Source: Alphaproteobacteria bacterium (GTDB taxonomy: Bacteria; Pseudomonadota; Alphaproteobacteria; UBA828). From it: DNA of 38,503 nucleotides. Position 1 is the first letter of the stretch. Each line of letters starts with the position of its first letter. Shown here one piece after another: positions 6,790-15,503 of this stretch. Below the pieces are notes generated by a model. It made no database searches. It was not told the DNA's origin and saw nothing but the letters and a program-made list of their open reading frames with translations. The stretch covers positions 1 to 38,503 of the forward strand of contig JAJDVB010000130.1 in assembly GCA_022826345.1 (NCBI GenBank). Reading direction: 5' to 3'. Both the position numbers and the translations under genes were made by a program.

Positions 6790-7965
6790 ATGAAAGAACT
6801 GAAGATCGGTCTCATCGGCGCCGGCTGGATGGGCAAGACCCACGCCATGTGCTATCGCGCTCAGCCACTCGCCTTCGGCGGCGAGCCAGCGGTTCCGGTG
6901 CTGGAGGTCGTCGCCGAAGTGAACGAGGAGATGGCGAGCCGCGCGGCACGAGAGTTCGGCTTCAACCGCCATACGTCCGATTGGCGGGAGATCATCGACG
7001 ACCCGACCATCGATATCGTCGACATCGACACACCGAACGACCTTCACTTCGAGATGGCGATGGCCGCGATCGCCGCCGGCAAGCACGTCTATTGCGAGAA
7101 GCCGCTCGCCAACGACGCAAAGGAAGCATTCGCAATGGCGGAGGCGGCCGAGAAGGCGGGCGTCATCACCATGGTCGGCTTCAACTACATCAAGAATCCG
7201 GTCCAGACGCTGGCCAAGCGGCTGGTCGCGGACGGCGAGATCGGCGCGCCGAGCTACTACCGCGGCTCGTTCAGCGCGGATTTTCTGGGCCGGCCGGATG
7301 TTCCCTTCTCCTGGCGCAACGACAGGGCGCAGGCCGGCTCCGGCGTGATCGGAGACATCGGGGCTCACTGCTTCGCTTATCTGCAGCACCTCGTCGGCCA
7401 AGTGGTCGAGGAGGTGGTGTGCAACCTTGAGATCGTCATCCCGGAACGTCCGGCACCGGCGGCGCACGGCGGCTTCAGCATGGATGCCGACGGTGGCAGC
7501 GGCCAGATGATGCGGGTCGACACGGACGATCTCGCGACCGCCATGTTCAAGACCTCGGGCGGGCTGAACGGGCACATGGAGATGAGCCGCGTCTCGGTCG
7601 GTAAGCGCATGGATATCGGCTACGAGCTGACCGGCACCCAGGGCGCGATCCGCTACTTCTATGACCGCATCAACGACCTGCAGGTCTACAAGGAGGACGG
7701 CGATCCCGGTACGAGGGGCTTAAAGCATATCTCGATGGGGCCGAACGACCCGCGCTACGGCGCGTTTTACCCGGTTCCGGGCATTGGCGCCGGCTACAAC
7801 GACTTCAAGGTGATGGAGGTTCAGGACCTCATCGAGGCGGTTGCCGCCGGCAAGCCGGCCTATCCCGATTTCAGATTCGCCGCGGAGGTCCAGCGGGTGA
7901 TCGACGCCTGCATCCTCTCCGACGCCGAGAGGCGCTGGGTGAGAGTGGACGAGATCGCCGTCTGA
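6790..7965 (+). CDS. Gfo/Idh/MocA-family NAD(P)-dependent oxidoreductase
   Basis: 391-aa dehydrogenase of the glucose-fructose oxidoreductase / inositol 2-dehydrogenase family. The N-terminal Rossmann domain shows GAGWMG at residues 10-15. The EKP motif that positions the nicotinamide and catalytic Lys is at 103-105 (YCEKPLAND). The GDxxxH motif is present as GDIGAH with Asp189 and His193. The C-terminal alpha/beta domain runs from about residue 130 to the end. Members oxidise or reduce sugars, polyols and related compounds; the substrate cannot be read from the sequence. It is divergent from the SDR - YtoQ - cupin run across 235 nt and converges on tag with only 6 nt between the stop codons. 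Confidence 0.93.
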   Translation: MKELKIGLIGAGWMGKTHAMCYRAQPLAFGGEPAVPVLEVVAEVNEEMASRAAREFGFNRHTSDWREIIDDPTIDIVDIDTPNDLHFEMAMAAIAAGKHVYCEKPLANDAKEAFAMAEAAEKAGVITMVGFNYIKNPVQTLAKRLVADGEIGAPSYYRGSFSADFLGRPDVPFSWRNDRAQAGSGVIGDIGAHCFAYLQHLVGQVVEEVVCNLEIVIPERPAPAAHGGFSMDADGGSGQMMRVDTDDLATAMFKTSGGLNGHMEMSRVSVGKRMDIGYELTGTQGAIRYFYDRINDLQVYKEDGDPGTRGLKHISMGPNDPRYGAFYPVPGIGAGYNDFKVMEVQDLIEAVAAGKPAYPDFRFAAEVQRVIDACILSDAERRWVRVDEIAV

Positions 7966-7971
7966 CTTGGG

Positions 7972-8508
7972 TCAGGCACGAGACCAGGGCGGCGCCTGTT
8001 TCATGATCTCGTCGTAGACCGGGCAGTCCGACCGGTGAGCACCTTCCAGATAGCCGGTCGACAGCAGGAACTCGCGGCAGATTTCGCCGCCTGTGAACTT
8101 GAAGTGAGCCTTGAAGAGCTTCACCCAGTCCGCGTGCGGCCTCGGATGATGCGCGTCGAGCCAGGCGGAGAAGGAGCCGTGAGACTCCTGTAGCGCCGTG
8201 ATGCGCTTGGCGTTTTCGATGGCGGCATCGACCTTGAGTCGGTTGCGGATGATGCCCGCGTCGGCCAGCAGCCGCGCCCGCTCCTCATCGCCGTAGGCCG
8301 CGACCCGCGCAATCTCGAACCCCTCGAAGGCCGCGACGAAGGCCTCTTGCTTCTTCAGGATGGTGAGCCAGGAGAGCCCCGCCTGGTTGATCTCCAGGAT
8401 AAGCCGCTCGAACAAGCGGTCGTCGTCCCGCACCGGAAAGCCGTACACGCGGTCGTGATAGGGACCGTGAAAGGGATGCCCCGGCGCGATATCGCAATAA
8501 CTGGTCAT
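7972..8508 (-). CDS. tag: DNA-3-methyladenine glycosylase I
   Basis: Base-excision repair enzyme that removes 3-methyladenine from alkylated DNA in the cytoplasm. It has 178 aa from ATG 8508; an upstream extension of the frame reads through the neighbouring gene and has no Tag similarity. The family signature is clear: YHDRVYGFP, QAGLSWLTILKK and DAGIIRNRLKV. The four zinc ligands known from E. coli Tag are all matched: Cys5, His18, His158 and Cys162 (GAHRSDC). It is the last gene of the long nuo run, 17 nt after the DUF1467 stop, and ends 6 nt from the convergent Gfo/Idh gene. Nothing in the sequence suggests an alkylation-specific promoter of its own. Confidence 0.95.
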   Translation of the reverse strand: MTSYCDIAPGHPFHGPYHDRVYGFPVRDDDRLFERLILEINQAGLSWLTILKKQEAFVAAFEGFEIARVAAYGDEERARLLADAGIIRNRLKVDAAIENAKRITALQESHGSFSAWLDAHHPRPHADWVKLFKAHFKFTGGEICREFLLSTGYLEGAHRSDCPVYDEIMKQAPPWSRA

Positions 8509-8525
8509 GCCACCGTGCCTTGAGC

Positions 8526-8768
8526 CTATTCCGCGAAGGTCTCGAGCGAGAGCCAGCCGGCCTCGACGATGCCGACGATGGCACCGGTGATCACGCTGCC
8601 GGCCATGGTGGCGATTGCCGCCTTGCGCCAGAGCCGCGGGCGTTGAGGGGCGCCGGGCGCGTGGCCAGGCTCCGGATTCTCGATCGGCCGGATCCCGAAG
8701 GGTAGCGCAACGAAGAAGCTGAGCCACCAGGCGATCACGAAGACGACGATGATGCCGAAGGCGTCCAC
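8526..8768 (-). CDS. DUF1467 family small membrane protein
   Basis: 80-aa protein with two predicted membrane helices, about residues 3-24 (FGIIVVFVIAWWLSFFVALP) and 50-70. Between them is a short loop with GIRPIENPEPGHAPGAPQ and PRLWRKAA. That loop and the WW at the end of helix 1 are the hallmarks of DUF1467, an alphaproteobacterial family of unknown function commonly found just after methylmalonyl-CoA epimerase. The start is GTG 8768, 10 nt after the mce stop, so it is translated as part of the same operon. No function can be assigned. Confidence 0.88.
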   Translation of the reverse strand: MDAFGIIVVFVIAWWLSFFVALPFGIRPIENPEPGHAPGAPQRPRLWRKAAIATMAGSVITGAIVGIVEAGWLSLETFAE

Positions 8769-8778
8769 GGCGGCGACC

Positions 8779-9183
8779 TCAGACCTGCTCCAGCTCGATC
8801 AGCGTGCCGCAGAAGTCCTTGGGGTGGAGGAAGATCACTGGCTTGCCGTGCGCGCCCGTGCGCGGATCGCCGTCGCCCAGCACCCGCGCGCCTTCGGCCA
8901 CCAGGCGGTCGCGCGCCACAATGATGTCATCCACCTCGTAGCAGAGATGATGGATGCCGCCCGCCGGGTTCTTGGCGAGGAAGCCCGCGATCGGCGACCC
9001 GTCGCCCAGCGGGTGCAGCAGTTCGAGCTTGGTGTTGGGCAGCGTGACGAAGACCGTCGTCACCCCGTGCTCCGGCAGGTCCAACGGCTCGGAGACCTCA
9101 GCGCCCAGGGTGCCGCGATAGAGCGCGCTCGCCGCCGCGAGGTCCGGCACGGCGATGGCGACATGGTTCAGGCGTCCGATCAT
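8779..9183 (-). CDS. mce: Methylmalonyl-CoA epimerase
   Basis: VOC-fold metalloenzyme that interconverts (R)- and (S)-methylmalonyl-CoA in propionate and odd-chain/branched-chain catabolism. It has 134 aa, the normal length. The opening IGRLNHVAIAVPDLAAASALY and the phrase AGGIHHLCYEVDDI are characteristic. Likely metal ligands are His7, Glu54 or a neighbour, His79 and Glu130 near the C terminus (GTLIELEQV). It sits 13 nt after rnj and 10 nt before the DUF1467 gene, the same neighbourhood as in many alphaproteobacteria, which supports this specific assignment over a generic VOC protein. Confidence 0.93.
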   Translation of the reverse strand: MIGRLNHVAIAVPDLAAASALYRGTLGAEVSEPLDLPEHGVTTVFVTLPNTKLELLHPLGDGSPIAGFLAKNPAGGIHHLCYEVDDIIVARDRLVAEGARVLGDGDPRTGAHGKPVIFLHPKDFCGTLIELEQV

Positions 9184-9196
9184 GGTCCCGCTCCGC

Positions 9197-10879
9197 TCAG
9201 CCCGGCACCCGCGCGATCTGCACGTCGATCACCGGGCGCTTGCCGTGGCTCTCGCGCAGCGCGTGCCGGATGGCTTGCCGTACTGCTTGCTCGATCGCGC
9301 TCTCCTCGCACGCCTGCGCCCGCGGCAGGGAGTCAACCGCGTCTGCCACGTCCGCCGCGATCGCCTCCCGCGCGGGCTGTTCGTCCTCCCCATCCAGAAT
9401 GCCCCGGCCGGAGACCTGGGGTGAGACCAGGGTGCGCCCGCTGCGGTCGACCACGACCGAGACGAACACCGCCCCATTGTGCATCAGCTTGCGCCGCGCG
9501 CCGATCGAGACGTGGTTGGTCGCGACGATCTGCTCGCCGTCCAGCGCGAGCCGCCCGGCCGGCACGCGGCCGATCACCGTGGCCGGCCCAGGCGCGAGGC
9601 GCAGCAAGTCGCCATTCTCGACAAAGACCGGCTCCGGCACCTGCAGCGCGCGCGCCAGTGCGCCATGCGCCTGCATGTGGCGCGCCTCGCCGTGCACCGG
9701 CACCGCGATCTGAGGGCGGATCCACTGGTACATCTGACGCAGCTCGCCCCGGCAGGGATGACCGGAGACGTGCACGCCCGCGTCATTCTCCGTGATCACC
9801 TCGATACCGCGCCGCAGCAGCCGGTTGTGCAGGTCGCCGATTGTCCGCTCGTTGCCGGGAATAATCTTCGAGGAGAAGATCACCGTGTCGCCTTCTCCGA
9901 TGCTCACGCGCGGGTGGCTGTCGCCGGCGATCCGGGCCATCGCGGCGCGCGGCTCGCCCTGGCAGCCGGTGCAGAGATAGACCACCTGGCTTGAGTGAAG
10001 CGGCGCGCCTTCGTCCTCCGTAAGCAGCCGGACGCCCTCGAGATAGCCGCACGAGCGCGCCGCCCGCACGTAGCGATGGAGCGAGCGCCCGACCAGCACC
10101 GGTTCGCGACCCGCGTCCCGCGCCGCCAGTGCCACCGATTCCAGCCGGGCGACGTTGGAGGCGAAGAGGGTGACGGCGAGGCCCCGTTCACGCTCGGCGA
10201 TGAGACGCGTGAGCGTTTCGCGCACCTCGCCCTCCGAGCCCGACTCACCCTCGACCGTCGCGTTGGTGGAATCGCCCACCAGCGCGAGCACGCCGGCCTC
10301 TCCCGCCTGCCGCAGCGCGTCTTCGTCCAGGTTCTCACCGACCAGCGGCTCGGGATCGATCTTCCAATCGCCGGTGTGCATCACACGCCCGTAGGGCGTC
10401 TCGATGAGCAGCGCGTTCGGCTCGGGGATCGAGTGGGTGAGCGAGATGAAGGTGAGCGCGAACGGCCCGAGATCGAGCCGGCTGGAGAGCGCAACCTCGG
10501 TCAGCGGCACCTCCGAGAGCAGCTTCGCGTCCGCCAGCTTCTCGCGCAGTACCGCGGCGGCGAAGGGAGTCGCGTAAACCGGGCAGCGCAGCCTCGGCCA
10601 GAGATAGGCGACCGCGCCCAGATGGTCCTCGTGGGCATGGGTCAGCACGATGGCGAGCAGGTCCTTGCGGCGCTCCTCGATGAAGACCGGGTCCGGCATG
10701 AGCACGTCGATGCCGGGCAGCGTGTCACCGGCGAAGGTGATGCCGAGATCAACCATCAGCCACTGGCCCTGGCAGGCGTAGAGGTTGAGGTTCATGCCGA
10801 TCTCGCCGGCCCCGCCGAGGGGCAGGAAGTGCAGCGCGTCGCGCTGGACGCTGGGCGTTGCGGGCGCGGGCGCGTTCAC
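9197..10879 (-). CDS. rnj: Ribonuclease J
   Basis: Metallo-beta-lactamase/beta-CASP ribonuclease with 5'-3' exo- and endonuclease activity in RNA processing and decay. It has 560 aa, the usual length. The core metal-binding motif [11 protein letters not shown] has His81, His83, Asp85 and His86; upstream is [11 protein letters not shown] typical of RNase J. The beta-CASP insert follows ([15 protein letters not shown]), and the region [18 protein letters not shown] and PVHGEARH supply later metal and phosphate contacts. The start is GTG 10879, sharing GTGA with the coaX stop. Placement between coaX and mce is the standard alphaproteobacterial order. Confidence 0.96.
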   Translation of the reverse strand: MNAPAPATPSVQRDALHFLPLGGAGEIGMNLNLYACQGQWLMVDLGITFAGDTLPGIDVLMPDPVFIEERRKDLLAIVLTHAHEDHLGAVAYLWPRLRCPVYATPFAAAVLREKLADAKLLSEVPLTEVALSSRLDLGPFALTFISLTHSIPEPNALLIETPYGRVMHTGDWKIDPEPLVGENLDEDALRQAGEAGVLALVGDSTNATVEGESGSEGEVRETLTRLIAERERGLAVTLFASNVARLESVALAARDAGREPVLVGRSLHRYVRAARSCGYLEGVRLLTEDEGAPLHSSQVVYLCTGCQGEPRAAMARIAGDSHPRVSIGEGDTVIFSSKIIPGNERTIGDLHNRLLRRGIEVITENDAGVHVSGHPCRGELRQMYQWIRPQIAVPVHGEARHMQAHGALARALQVPEPVFVENGDLLRLAPGPATVIGRVPAGRLALDGEQIVATNHVSIGARRKLMHNGAVFVSVVVDRSGRTLVSPQVSGRGILDGEDEQPAREAIAADVADAVDSLPRAQACEESAIEQAVRQAIRHALRESHGKRPVIDVQIARVPG

Positions 10880-11667
10880 GGCGCTCTCCGGTTGCGCCGG
10901 TGGATCTCGCGCAGACCCCGAATCGTGAGGTCCGGATCGACCGCGTCGATCGCGTCCGTGGCATCGCCGAAGAGGCCGGCCAGCCCGCCGGTCGCGACCG
11001 TGGTCACGGGCGCCGCGATCTCGGCCTTCATGCGCGCGACGATACCCTCGATCAGCCCGACGTAGCCCCAGTAGATGCCGGACTGCATGGCCGGCACCGT
11101 CGCCTTGGCGATCAACCGCTCAGGCCGCTTGACCGCGATACGCGGAAGCTGGGCTGCGGCCTGATGCAGCGCTTCCAGCGAAAGTCCGATTCCCGGCGCT
11201 ATGATGCCGCCTTCGTAGGCCCCCTCGGCGCTCACGGAATCGAAAGTGGTCGCGGTGCCGAAGTCCAGAATGACGAGCGCGCCTGTATGGCGGATATGGG
11301 CGCCGACCGTGTTGACCAGCCGGTCGGCCCCCACCTCCTCGGGCCGGGGCACGTTGACCGCGATGCCGAGCTCGACTCCCGGCTCGCCGACCACTTGTGC
11401 CTCGCAGCCGCAATGGTCCGCGCAAAGCGACTTCAACGCGCCGATCCCCTGCGGCACCACGCTGGAGACGATGGCCTCGTCGATGTCGGCGAGACGCACG
11501 CCGGCCTGGGCCAGGAGCTGCCCGAGCCAGACCGCGTACTCGTCGCTGGTGCGGCGCGCATCGGTCATGGCCCGCCACTGGCCGCGCGGTGCCTCGTTCC
11601 CCTCTCCGCCGTCCTCGAACACGGCGAAGACGGTGTTGGTGTTGCCGGCGTCAACCGCGAGCAGCAT
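10876..11667 (-). CDS. coaX: Type III pantothenate kinase
   Basis: Phosphorylates pantothenate, the first step of coenzyme A synthesis; type III enzymes belong to the ASKHA fold and are not feedback-inhibited by CoA. It has 263 aa. The phosphate-binding opening is [20 protein letters not shown]. Also present are [17 protein letters not shown] and [20 protein letters not shown], and the [13 protein letters not shown] stretch of this family. I chose ATG 11667 because GGAGG lies 6 nt upstream; an in-frame ATG at 11682 lacks such a site. The gene overlaps the end of birA by 17 nt and its stop overlaps the rnj start, indicating tight translational coupling. Confidence 0.95.
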   Translation of the reverse strand: MLLAVDAGNTNTVFAVFEDGGEGNEAPRGQWRAMTDARRTSDEYAVWLGQLLAQAGVRLADIDEAIVSSVVPQGIGALKSLCADHCGCEAQVVGEPGVELGIAVNVPRPEEVGADRLVNTVGAHIRHTGALVILDFGTATTFDSVSAEGAYEGGIIAPGIGLSLEALHQAAAQLPRIAVKRPERLIAKATVPAMQSGIYWGYVGLIEGIVARMKAEIAAPVTTVATGGLAGLFGDATDAIDAVDPDLTIRGLREIHRRNRRAP

Positions 11668-12430
11668 GCGCCGCCTCCGCATCGCCGAAGATCACATCGC
11701 CGGCCGTGATGGAGATTGGCTCGTCGCCTGGCTGAGCCAGCACCAGCGCACCCTCCTCGTCGAGGCCTTCGAAGACCCCTGTCAGCCGCCGCTCGCCATT
11801 CGTGACGGTCACCGGCCCGCCGAGCCCATGGGCGCGGGCGATCCAGGCACTTCGTACCGCCGCGAAGCCTTGTGTCTCCCATTCTCGCCTGCGCCGGGCC
11901 AGCGCCGCCAGCACCGAGTGCAGCGAGTCCTCCGGCGCGAGCGTCGGACCACCTGCCCCAGCAAGGCTCGTGGACGGGACCGGCCCTTCAATGCCCGGAT
12001 GGCTCGCGAGGTTCACGCCGACACCGAGCACCACCCAGTCTACTCGCCCCCCGGCCCCAAGTGCGGATTCGAGAAGAACGCCGGCGGCCTTGCCGCCATC
12101 CACGAGAACGTCGTTCGGCCACTTGCAGCGCGCCCTGCCCGGCAACAAACCGTCCACCAGATCGAGGACGGCGAGCGCGGCGACGAAGGAGAGTTGCGCG
12201 ACGCTCCGCGCCTCGCAGGCCGGGCGGAGGATCACCGAGACATAGAGATTGCCCGGCGGCGAGACCCAGGAGCGACCCCGCCGGCCGCGACCCGCTCGCT
12301 GTTGCCGCGCCCAGACCACCGTGCCGTCCGGCGCGCCCTGGGCCGCGCGGTTCTTGGCCTCGTCGTTGGTGCTGCCAGCCTCGTCGAGGGCGATCAGGGC
12401 GTAGCCCGGCGGCAGCGTCGCCGGCGGCAC
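11651..12430 (-). CDS. birA: Biotin--[acetyl-CoA-carboxylase] ligase
   Basis: Attaches biotin to biotin-dependent carboxylases through biotinyl-5'-AMP. It has 259 aa with no N-terminal winged helix, so it is the monofunctional (Group I) type rather than the repressor type of E. coli. The biotin-binding motif [17 protein letters not shown] and the [19 protein letters not shown] motif are intact, and a small C-terminal SH3-like domain ends the protein. The start is GTG 12430, 23 nt after the nuoN stop. The position between nuoN and coaX matches the conserved alphaproteobacterial order. Confidence 0.95.
   Translation of the reverse strand: MPPATLPPGYALIALDEAGSTNDEAKNRAAQGAPDGTVVWARQQRAGRGRRGRSWVSPPGNLYVSVILRPACEARSVAQLSFVAALAVLDLVDGLLPGRARCKWPNDVLVDGGKAAGVLLESALGAGGRVDWVVLGVGVNLASHPGIEGPVPSTSLAGAGGPTLAPEDSLHSVLAALARRRREWETQGFAAVRSAWIARAHGLGGPVTVTNGERRLTGVFEGLDEEGALVLAQPGDEPISITAGDVIFGDAEAAHAARG
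11674..11678 (-). promoter_or_regulatory. Ribosome-binding site that decides the coaX start
   Basis: GGAGG on the coding strand, 6 nt upstream of ATG 11667, inside the end of birA. It supports the shorter coaX product over the ATG at 11682. Confidence 0.7.
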
Positions 12431-12453
12431 GGGCGTACTGGCGGCGGTCGCGC

Positions 12454-13914
12454 TCAGGGCATGAGCACCGCGGCAGCGGCTTCCGCCCCGGCCAGAATCG
12501 GCGCCGGGTAGGCGAAGAAGAGGAGCGTGATGATGCCCGTGCCCGCGAGCACAGCGGAAAGCTCCACGCCGACCGGGCGGTCGAAGCCCTCCGCCGGCTT
12601 GTCGAAGTACATCACCTTGACGATCCGAATGTAGTAATAGGCGCCGACCACGCTCGCCAGCACACCGAAGATGGCCAATCCGTAGAGCCCCTCATCGACC
12701 GCCGCCAGGAACACGTAGAGCTTGCCGAAGAAGCCGGCGAGCGGCGGGATGCCCGCCATCGAGAACATGAAGATCGCGAGAGCCAGGGCGAGCGACGGGT
12801 TGGTCTTGGAGAGGCCGGAGAGGTCGCTGATCTCCTCCACCATCTGGCCGCGCTGGCGCATGGCGAGGATGCAGGCGAAGCCGCCCAGCGTCATCACCAT
12901 GTAAATCAGCATGTAGACGAGCACGCCCCGGATGCCTTCCGGCGTTCCCGCCGAGAGTCCGACCAGCGCGTAGCCGACGTGGCCGATAGAGCTGTAGGCC
13001 ATCAGCCGCTTGATGTTCTTCTGGCCGATGGCGGCGAAGGCGCCGAGGCCCATGGAGGCGATCGAAACGAAGATGATGATCTGGTCCCACTGGCCGGCAA
13101 GCTCGTGGAAGGGGCCGAGGAAGACCCGGAGCAGCAGCGCCATGGCCGCGACCTTGGGCGCCGCGGCGAAGAAGGCTGTGACCGGCGTCGGCGCGCCCTC
13201 GTAGACGTCGGGCGTCCACATGTGGAAGGGTACTGCCGAGACCTTGAAGGCCAGGGCTGCCGCGATGAACACGAGCCCGATCAGCACGCCGGTCTCTGCT
13301 GCCACGTTGCCCGGCACGGTGGTAGCCAGCGCCTCCGCGATCCCCTCGAAGCCGGTCACGCCGGTGAAGCCGTAGACCATAGAGCAGCCGTAGAGAAGCA
13401 GGCCCGACGAGATTGCGCCGAGCACGAAATACTTGAGGCCGGCCTCGGTCGAGCGCAGGGAATCCCGGCGGAACGCGGCGACGATGTAGAGCGAGAGGCT
13501 TTGCAGCTCGAGCCCCACGTAGAGCGCGATCAGATCGTTCGCCGAGATCATCAGCAGCATGCCGAGGGTGGCGAACACGATCAGCACCGGGAACTCGAAG
13601 CGGTTCATCCCCTCGCGCTTCACGTAGCCGAGGCCGACGATGAGCGTCACCGCCGCCCCCACCAGCACCAGGCACTTCATGAAGGCAGCGAAGCGGTCGA
13701 CCACGAAGAGGCCGAAGAACGTCGTCGTCCGCTCGTCGGGGAGCACCAGCACCATGACGAAGGCGGCGGCCATGGCGACGCAGGCGAGCCAGGTCATCAG
13801 CCGGGTCGAGCGGTCGCCGATGAACACACCGGCCATCAGCAGCGTGACCGAGGCCCCTGCGAGGAAGAGCTCCGGCAGGGCGGGCAGATAGTCCGGCTCG
13901 ACGAAGGGTTGCAT
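12454..13914 (-). CDS. nuoN: NADH-quinone oxidoreductase subunit N
   Basis: Proton-pumping antiporter-like subunit of complex I in the inner membrane, next to the NuoK/NuoJ end of the membrane arm. It has 486 aa with about 14 membrane helices. The family signature [20 protein letters not shown] and the channel Lys/Glu-bearing helices are present ([31 protein letters not shown]). It is the last nuo gene; ATG 13914 is 10 nt after the nuoM stop and birA follows 23 nt later. Confidence 0.97.
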   Translation of the reverse strand: MQPFVEPDYLPALPELFLAGASVTLLMAGVFIGDRSTRLMTWLACVAMAAAFVMVLVLPDERTTTFFGLFVVDRFAAFMKCLVLVGAAVTLIVGLGYVKREGMNRFEFPVLIVFATLGMLLMISANDLIALYVGLELQSLSLYIVAAFRRDSLRSTEAGLKYFVLGAISSGLLLYGCSMVYGFTGVTGFEGIAEALATTVPGNVAAETGVLIGLVFIAAALAFKVSAVPFHMWTPDVYEGAPTPVTAFFAAAPKVAAMALLLRVFLGPFHELAGQWDQIIIFVSIASMGLGAFAAIGQKNIKRLMAYSSIGHVGYALVGLSAGTPEGIRGVLVYMLIYMVMTLGGFACILAMRQRGQMVEEISDLSGLSKTNPSLALALAIFMFSMAGIPPLAGFFGKLYVFLAAVDEGLYGLAIFGVLASVVGAYYYIRIVKVMYFDKPAEGFDRPVGVELSAVLAGTGIITLLFFAYPAPILAGAEAAAAVLMP

Positions 13915-13924
13915 CGTCCGGCCC

Positions 13925-15499
13925 CTAGTTCAGCGCCGCGAGCGCGGCCAGCGGCCCGCGCGTCGGCGCTTGCGCTTCTTGCATTGGCGCGCCTTCCGGC
14001 GCGACGGCAATCGGCAGGTCGGGCGCCCCGTTGGTCTGCACGATCAGGTTCTCGACCGAGACGTGGAGCACGTCGAGGAAGGGCTCCGGATAGAGCCCGA
14101 GCACCAGCGCGAGCGAAACAAGCGGCGCGAAGATGCCGACCTCGCGCCAGTTGAGGTCGGTGATCGACTTGAGGTTCTCCTTGGTGAGCTCGCCGAAGAT
14201 CACGCGCCGGTAGAGCCAGAGCATGTAGGCAGCGCCCAGGATCACGCCTGTGAGCGCCAGCATGGCGACCCAGGTGTTGGACTGGAAGGCGCCCACCAGC
14301 ACCATGAACTCGCCGACGAAGCCGCTGGTGCCGGGCAGGCCGATCGCCGCCAGCGTGAACACCATGAGCACGAAGGCGTACATCGGCATGCGGTGCACCA
14401 GCCCGCCGTAGTCCGCGATCTCGCGGGTGTGGGTGCGGTCGTAGACGACGCCCACGCACAGGAAGAGCGCCGCCGAGACGATGCCGTGGCTCAGCATCTG
14501 GATGATGCCGCCCTCGATGCCCTGGCCGGTGAAGGTGAAGATGCCGATGGTGACGATCCCCATGTGAGCGACCGAGGAATAGGCGATCAGTTTCTTCATG
14601 TCCTGCTGCATGAGCGCGACCAGCGAGGTGTAGATGATCGCAACCACGCTCAGCGAATAGATGAAGGGCACGAAGAAGGCGCTCGCGTCCGGCAGCATCG
14701 GCAGCGAGAAGCGCAGGAAGCCGTAGCCTCCCATCTTCAGCAGGATGCCGGCGAGGATCACCGAGCCCGCCGTCGGCGCCTCCACGTGGGCGTCCGGCAG
14801 CCAGGTGTGGAACGGCCACATCGGCAGCTTGACCGCGAAGGAGGCGAAGAGCGCGAGCCACAGCCAGATCTGCACTGCCGGCGCGAAGTCGTGCATGAGC
14901 AGCGTCGGGATGTCGGTGGTGCCGGCGTCGAGGTACATGAAGAGGATCGCCAGCAGGAACAGCACCGAGCCCACCAGCGTGTAGAGGAAGAACTTGAACG
15001 CTGAGTAGACCCGCCGCGCGCCGCCCCAGATGCCGATGATCAGGAACATTGGGATCAGCTGCCCCTCGAAGAAGATGTAGAACATCACGAAGTCGAGGGA
15101 GCAGAAGACGCCGACGATCAGCGTCTCCATCACCAGGAAGGCGATCATGAATTCGCGCACGCGCGTCGCGATCGCCTCCCACGAAGCGAGGATGCAGAGC
15201 GGGATCAGGAATGTGGTCAGGATCAGGAAGAAGATCGAGATCCCGTCCACGCCCAGGTGGTAACCGATGTTGTGCTCTGGCAGCCATGGCACGAACTCGA
15301 CGAACTGGAACTCCGCCGTCGTGGTGTCGAAGTCGGCGATCAGCACGATCGAGAGCGCGAACGTGACCACCGAGGTCCAGAGCGCCACGTGGCGGGAATT
15401 CGCCGCGATCTGCCGCTCGTCCCCGCGAATCAGCAGGATGAAGAAGACGCCCACCAGCGGCAGGAACGTGACGGTGGACAGGATCGGCCAATCGGTCAT
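13925..15499 (-). CDS. nuoM: NADH-quinone oxidoreductase subunit M
   Basis: Second antiporter-like proton-pumping subunit of complex I, 524 aa, about 14 membrane helices. Signature stretches are [35 protein letters not shown] and the discontinuous-helix region [21 protein letters not shown] non-membrane tail of about 50 residues (from [14 protein letters not shown]) is Pro/Ala-rich and ends in LAALAALN. It starts 4 nt after the nuoL stop and is followed after 10 nt by nuoN. Confidence 0.97.
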   Translation of the reverse strand: MTDWPILSTVTFLPLVGVFFILLIRGDERQIAANSRHVALWTSVVTFALSIVLIADFDTTTAEFQFVEFVPWLPEHNIGYHLGVDGISIFFLILTTFLIPLCILASWEAIATRVREFMIAFLVMETLIVGVFCSLDFVMFYIFFEGQLIPMFLIIGIWGGARRVYSAFKFFLYTLVGSVLFLLAILFMYLDAGTTDIPTLLMHDFAPAVQIWLWLALFASFAVKLPMWPFHTWLPDAHVEAPTAGSVILAGILLKMGGYGFLRFSLPMLPDASAFFVPFIYSLSVVAIIYTSLVALMQQDMKKLIAYSSVAHMGIVTIGIFTFTGQGIEGGIIQMLSHGIVSAALFLCVGVVYDRTHTREIADYGGLVHRMPMYAFVLMVFTLAAIGLPGTSGFVGEFMVLVGAFQSNTWVAMLALTGVILGAAYMLWLYRRVIFGELTKENLKSITDLNWREVGIFAPLVSLALVLGLYPEPFLDVLHVSVENLIVQTNGAPDLPIAVAPEGAPMQEAQAPTRGPLAALAALN

Positions 15500-15503
15500 G
15501 CCG

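Noticed and set aside
5923..7575. Minus-strand open frame (550 codons) spanning the divergent region between SDR and Gfo/Idh genes
   Set aside because: It overlaps two well-supported genes in other frames and its translation has no recognisable motif.
11872..14154. Long plus-strand open frame (760 codons) across birA and nuoN
   Set aside because: Shadow frame: the minus strand here encodes clear BirA and NuoN, and the plus-strand translation is His/Arg/Glu-rich with no family motif. High GC at codon position three keeps antisense frames open.
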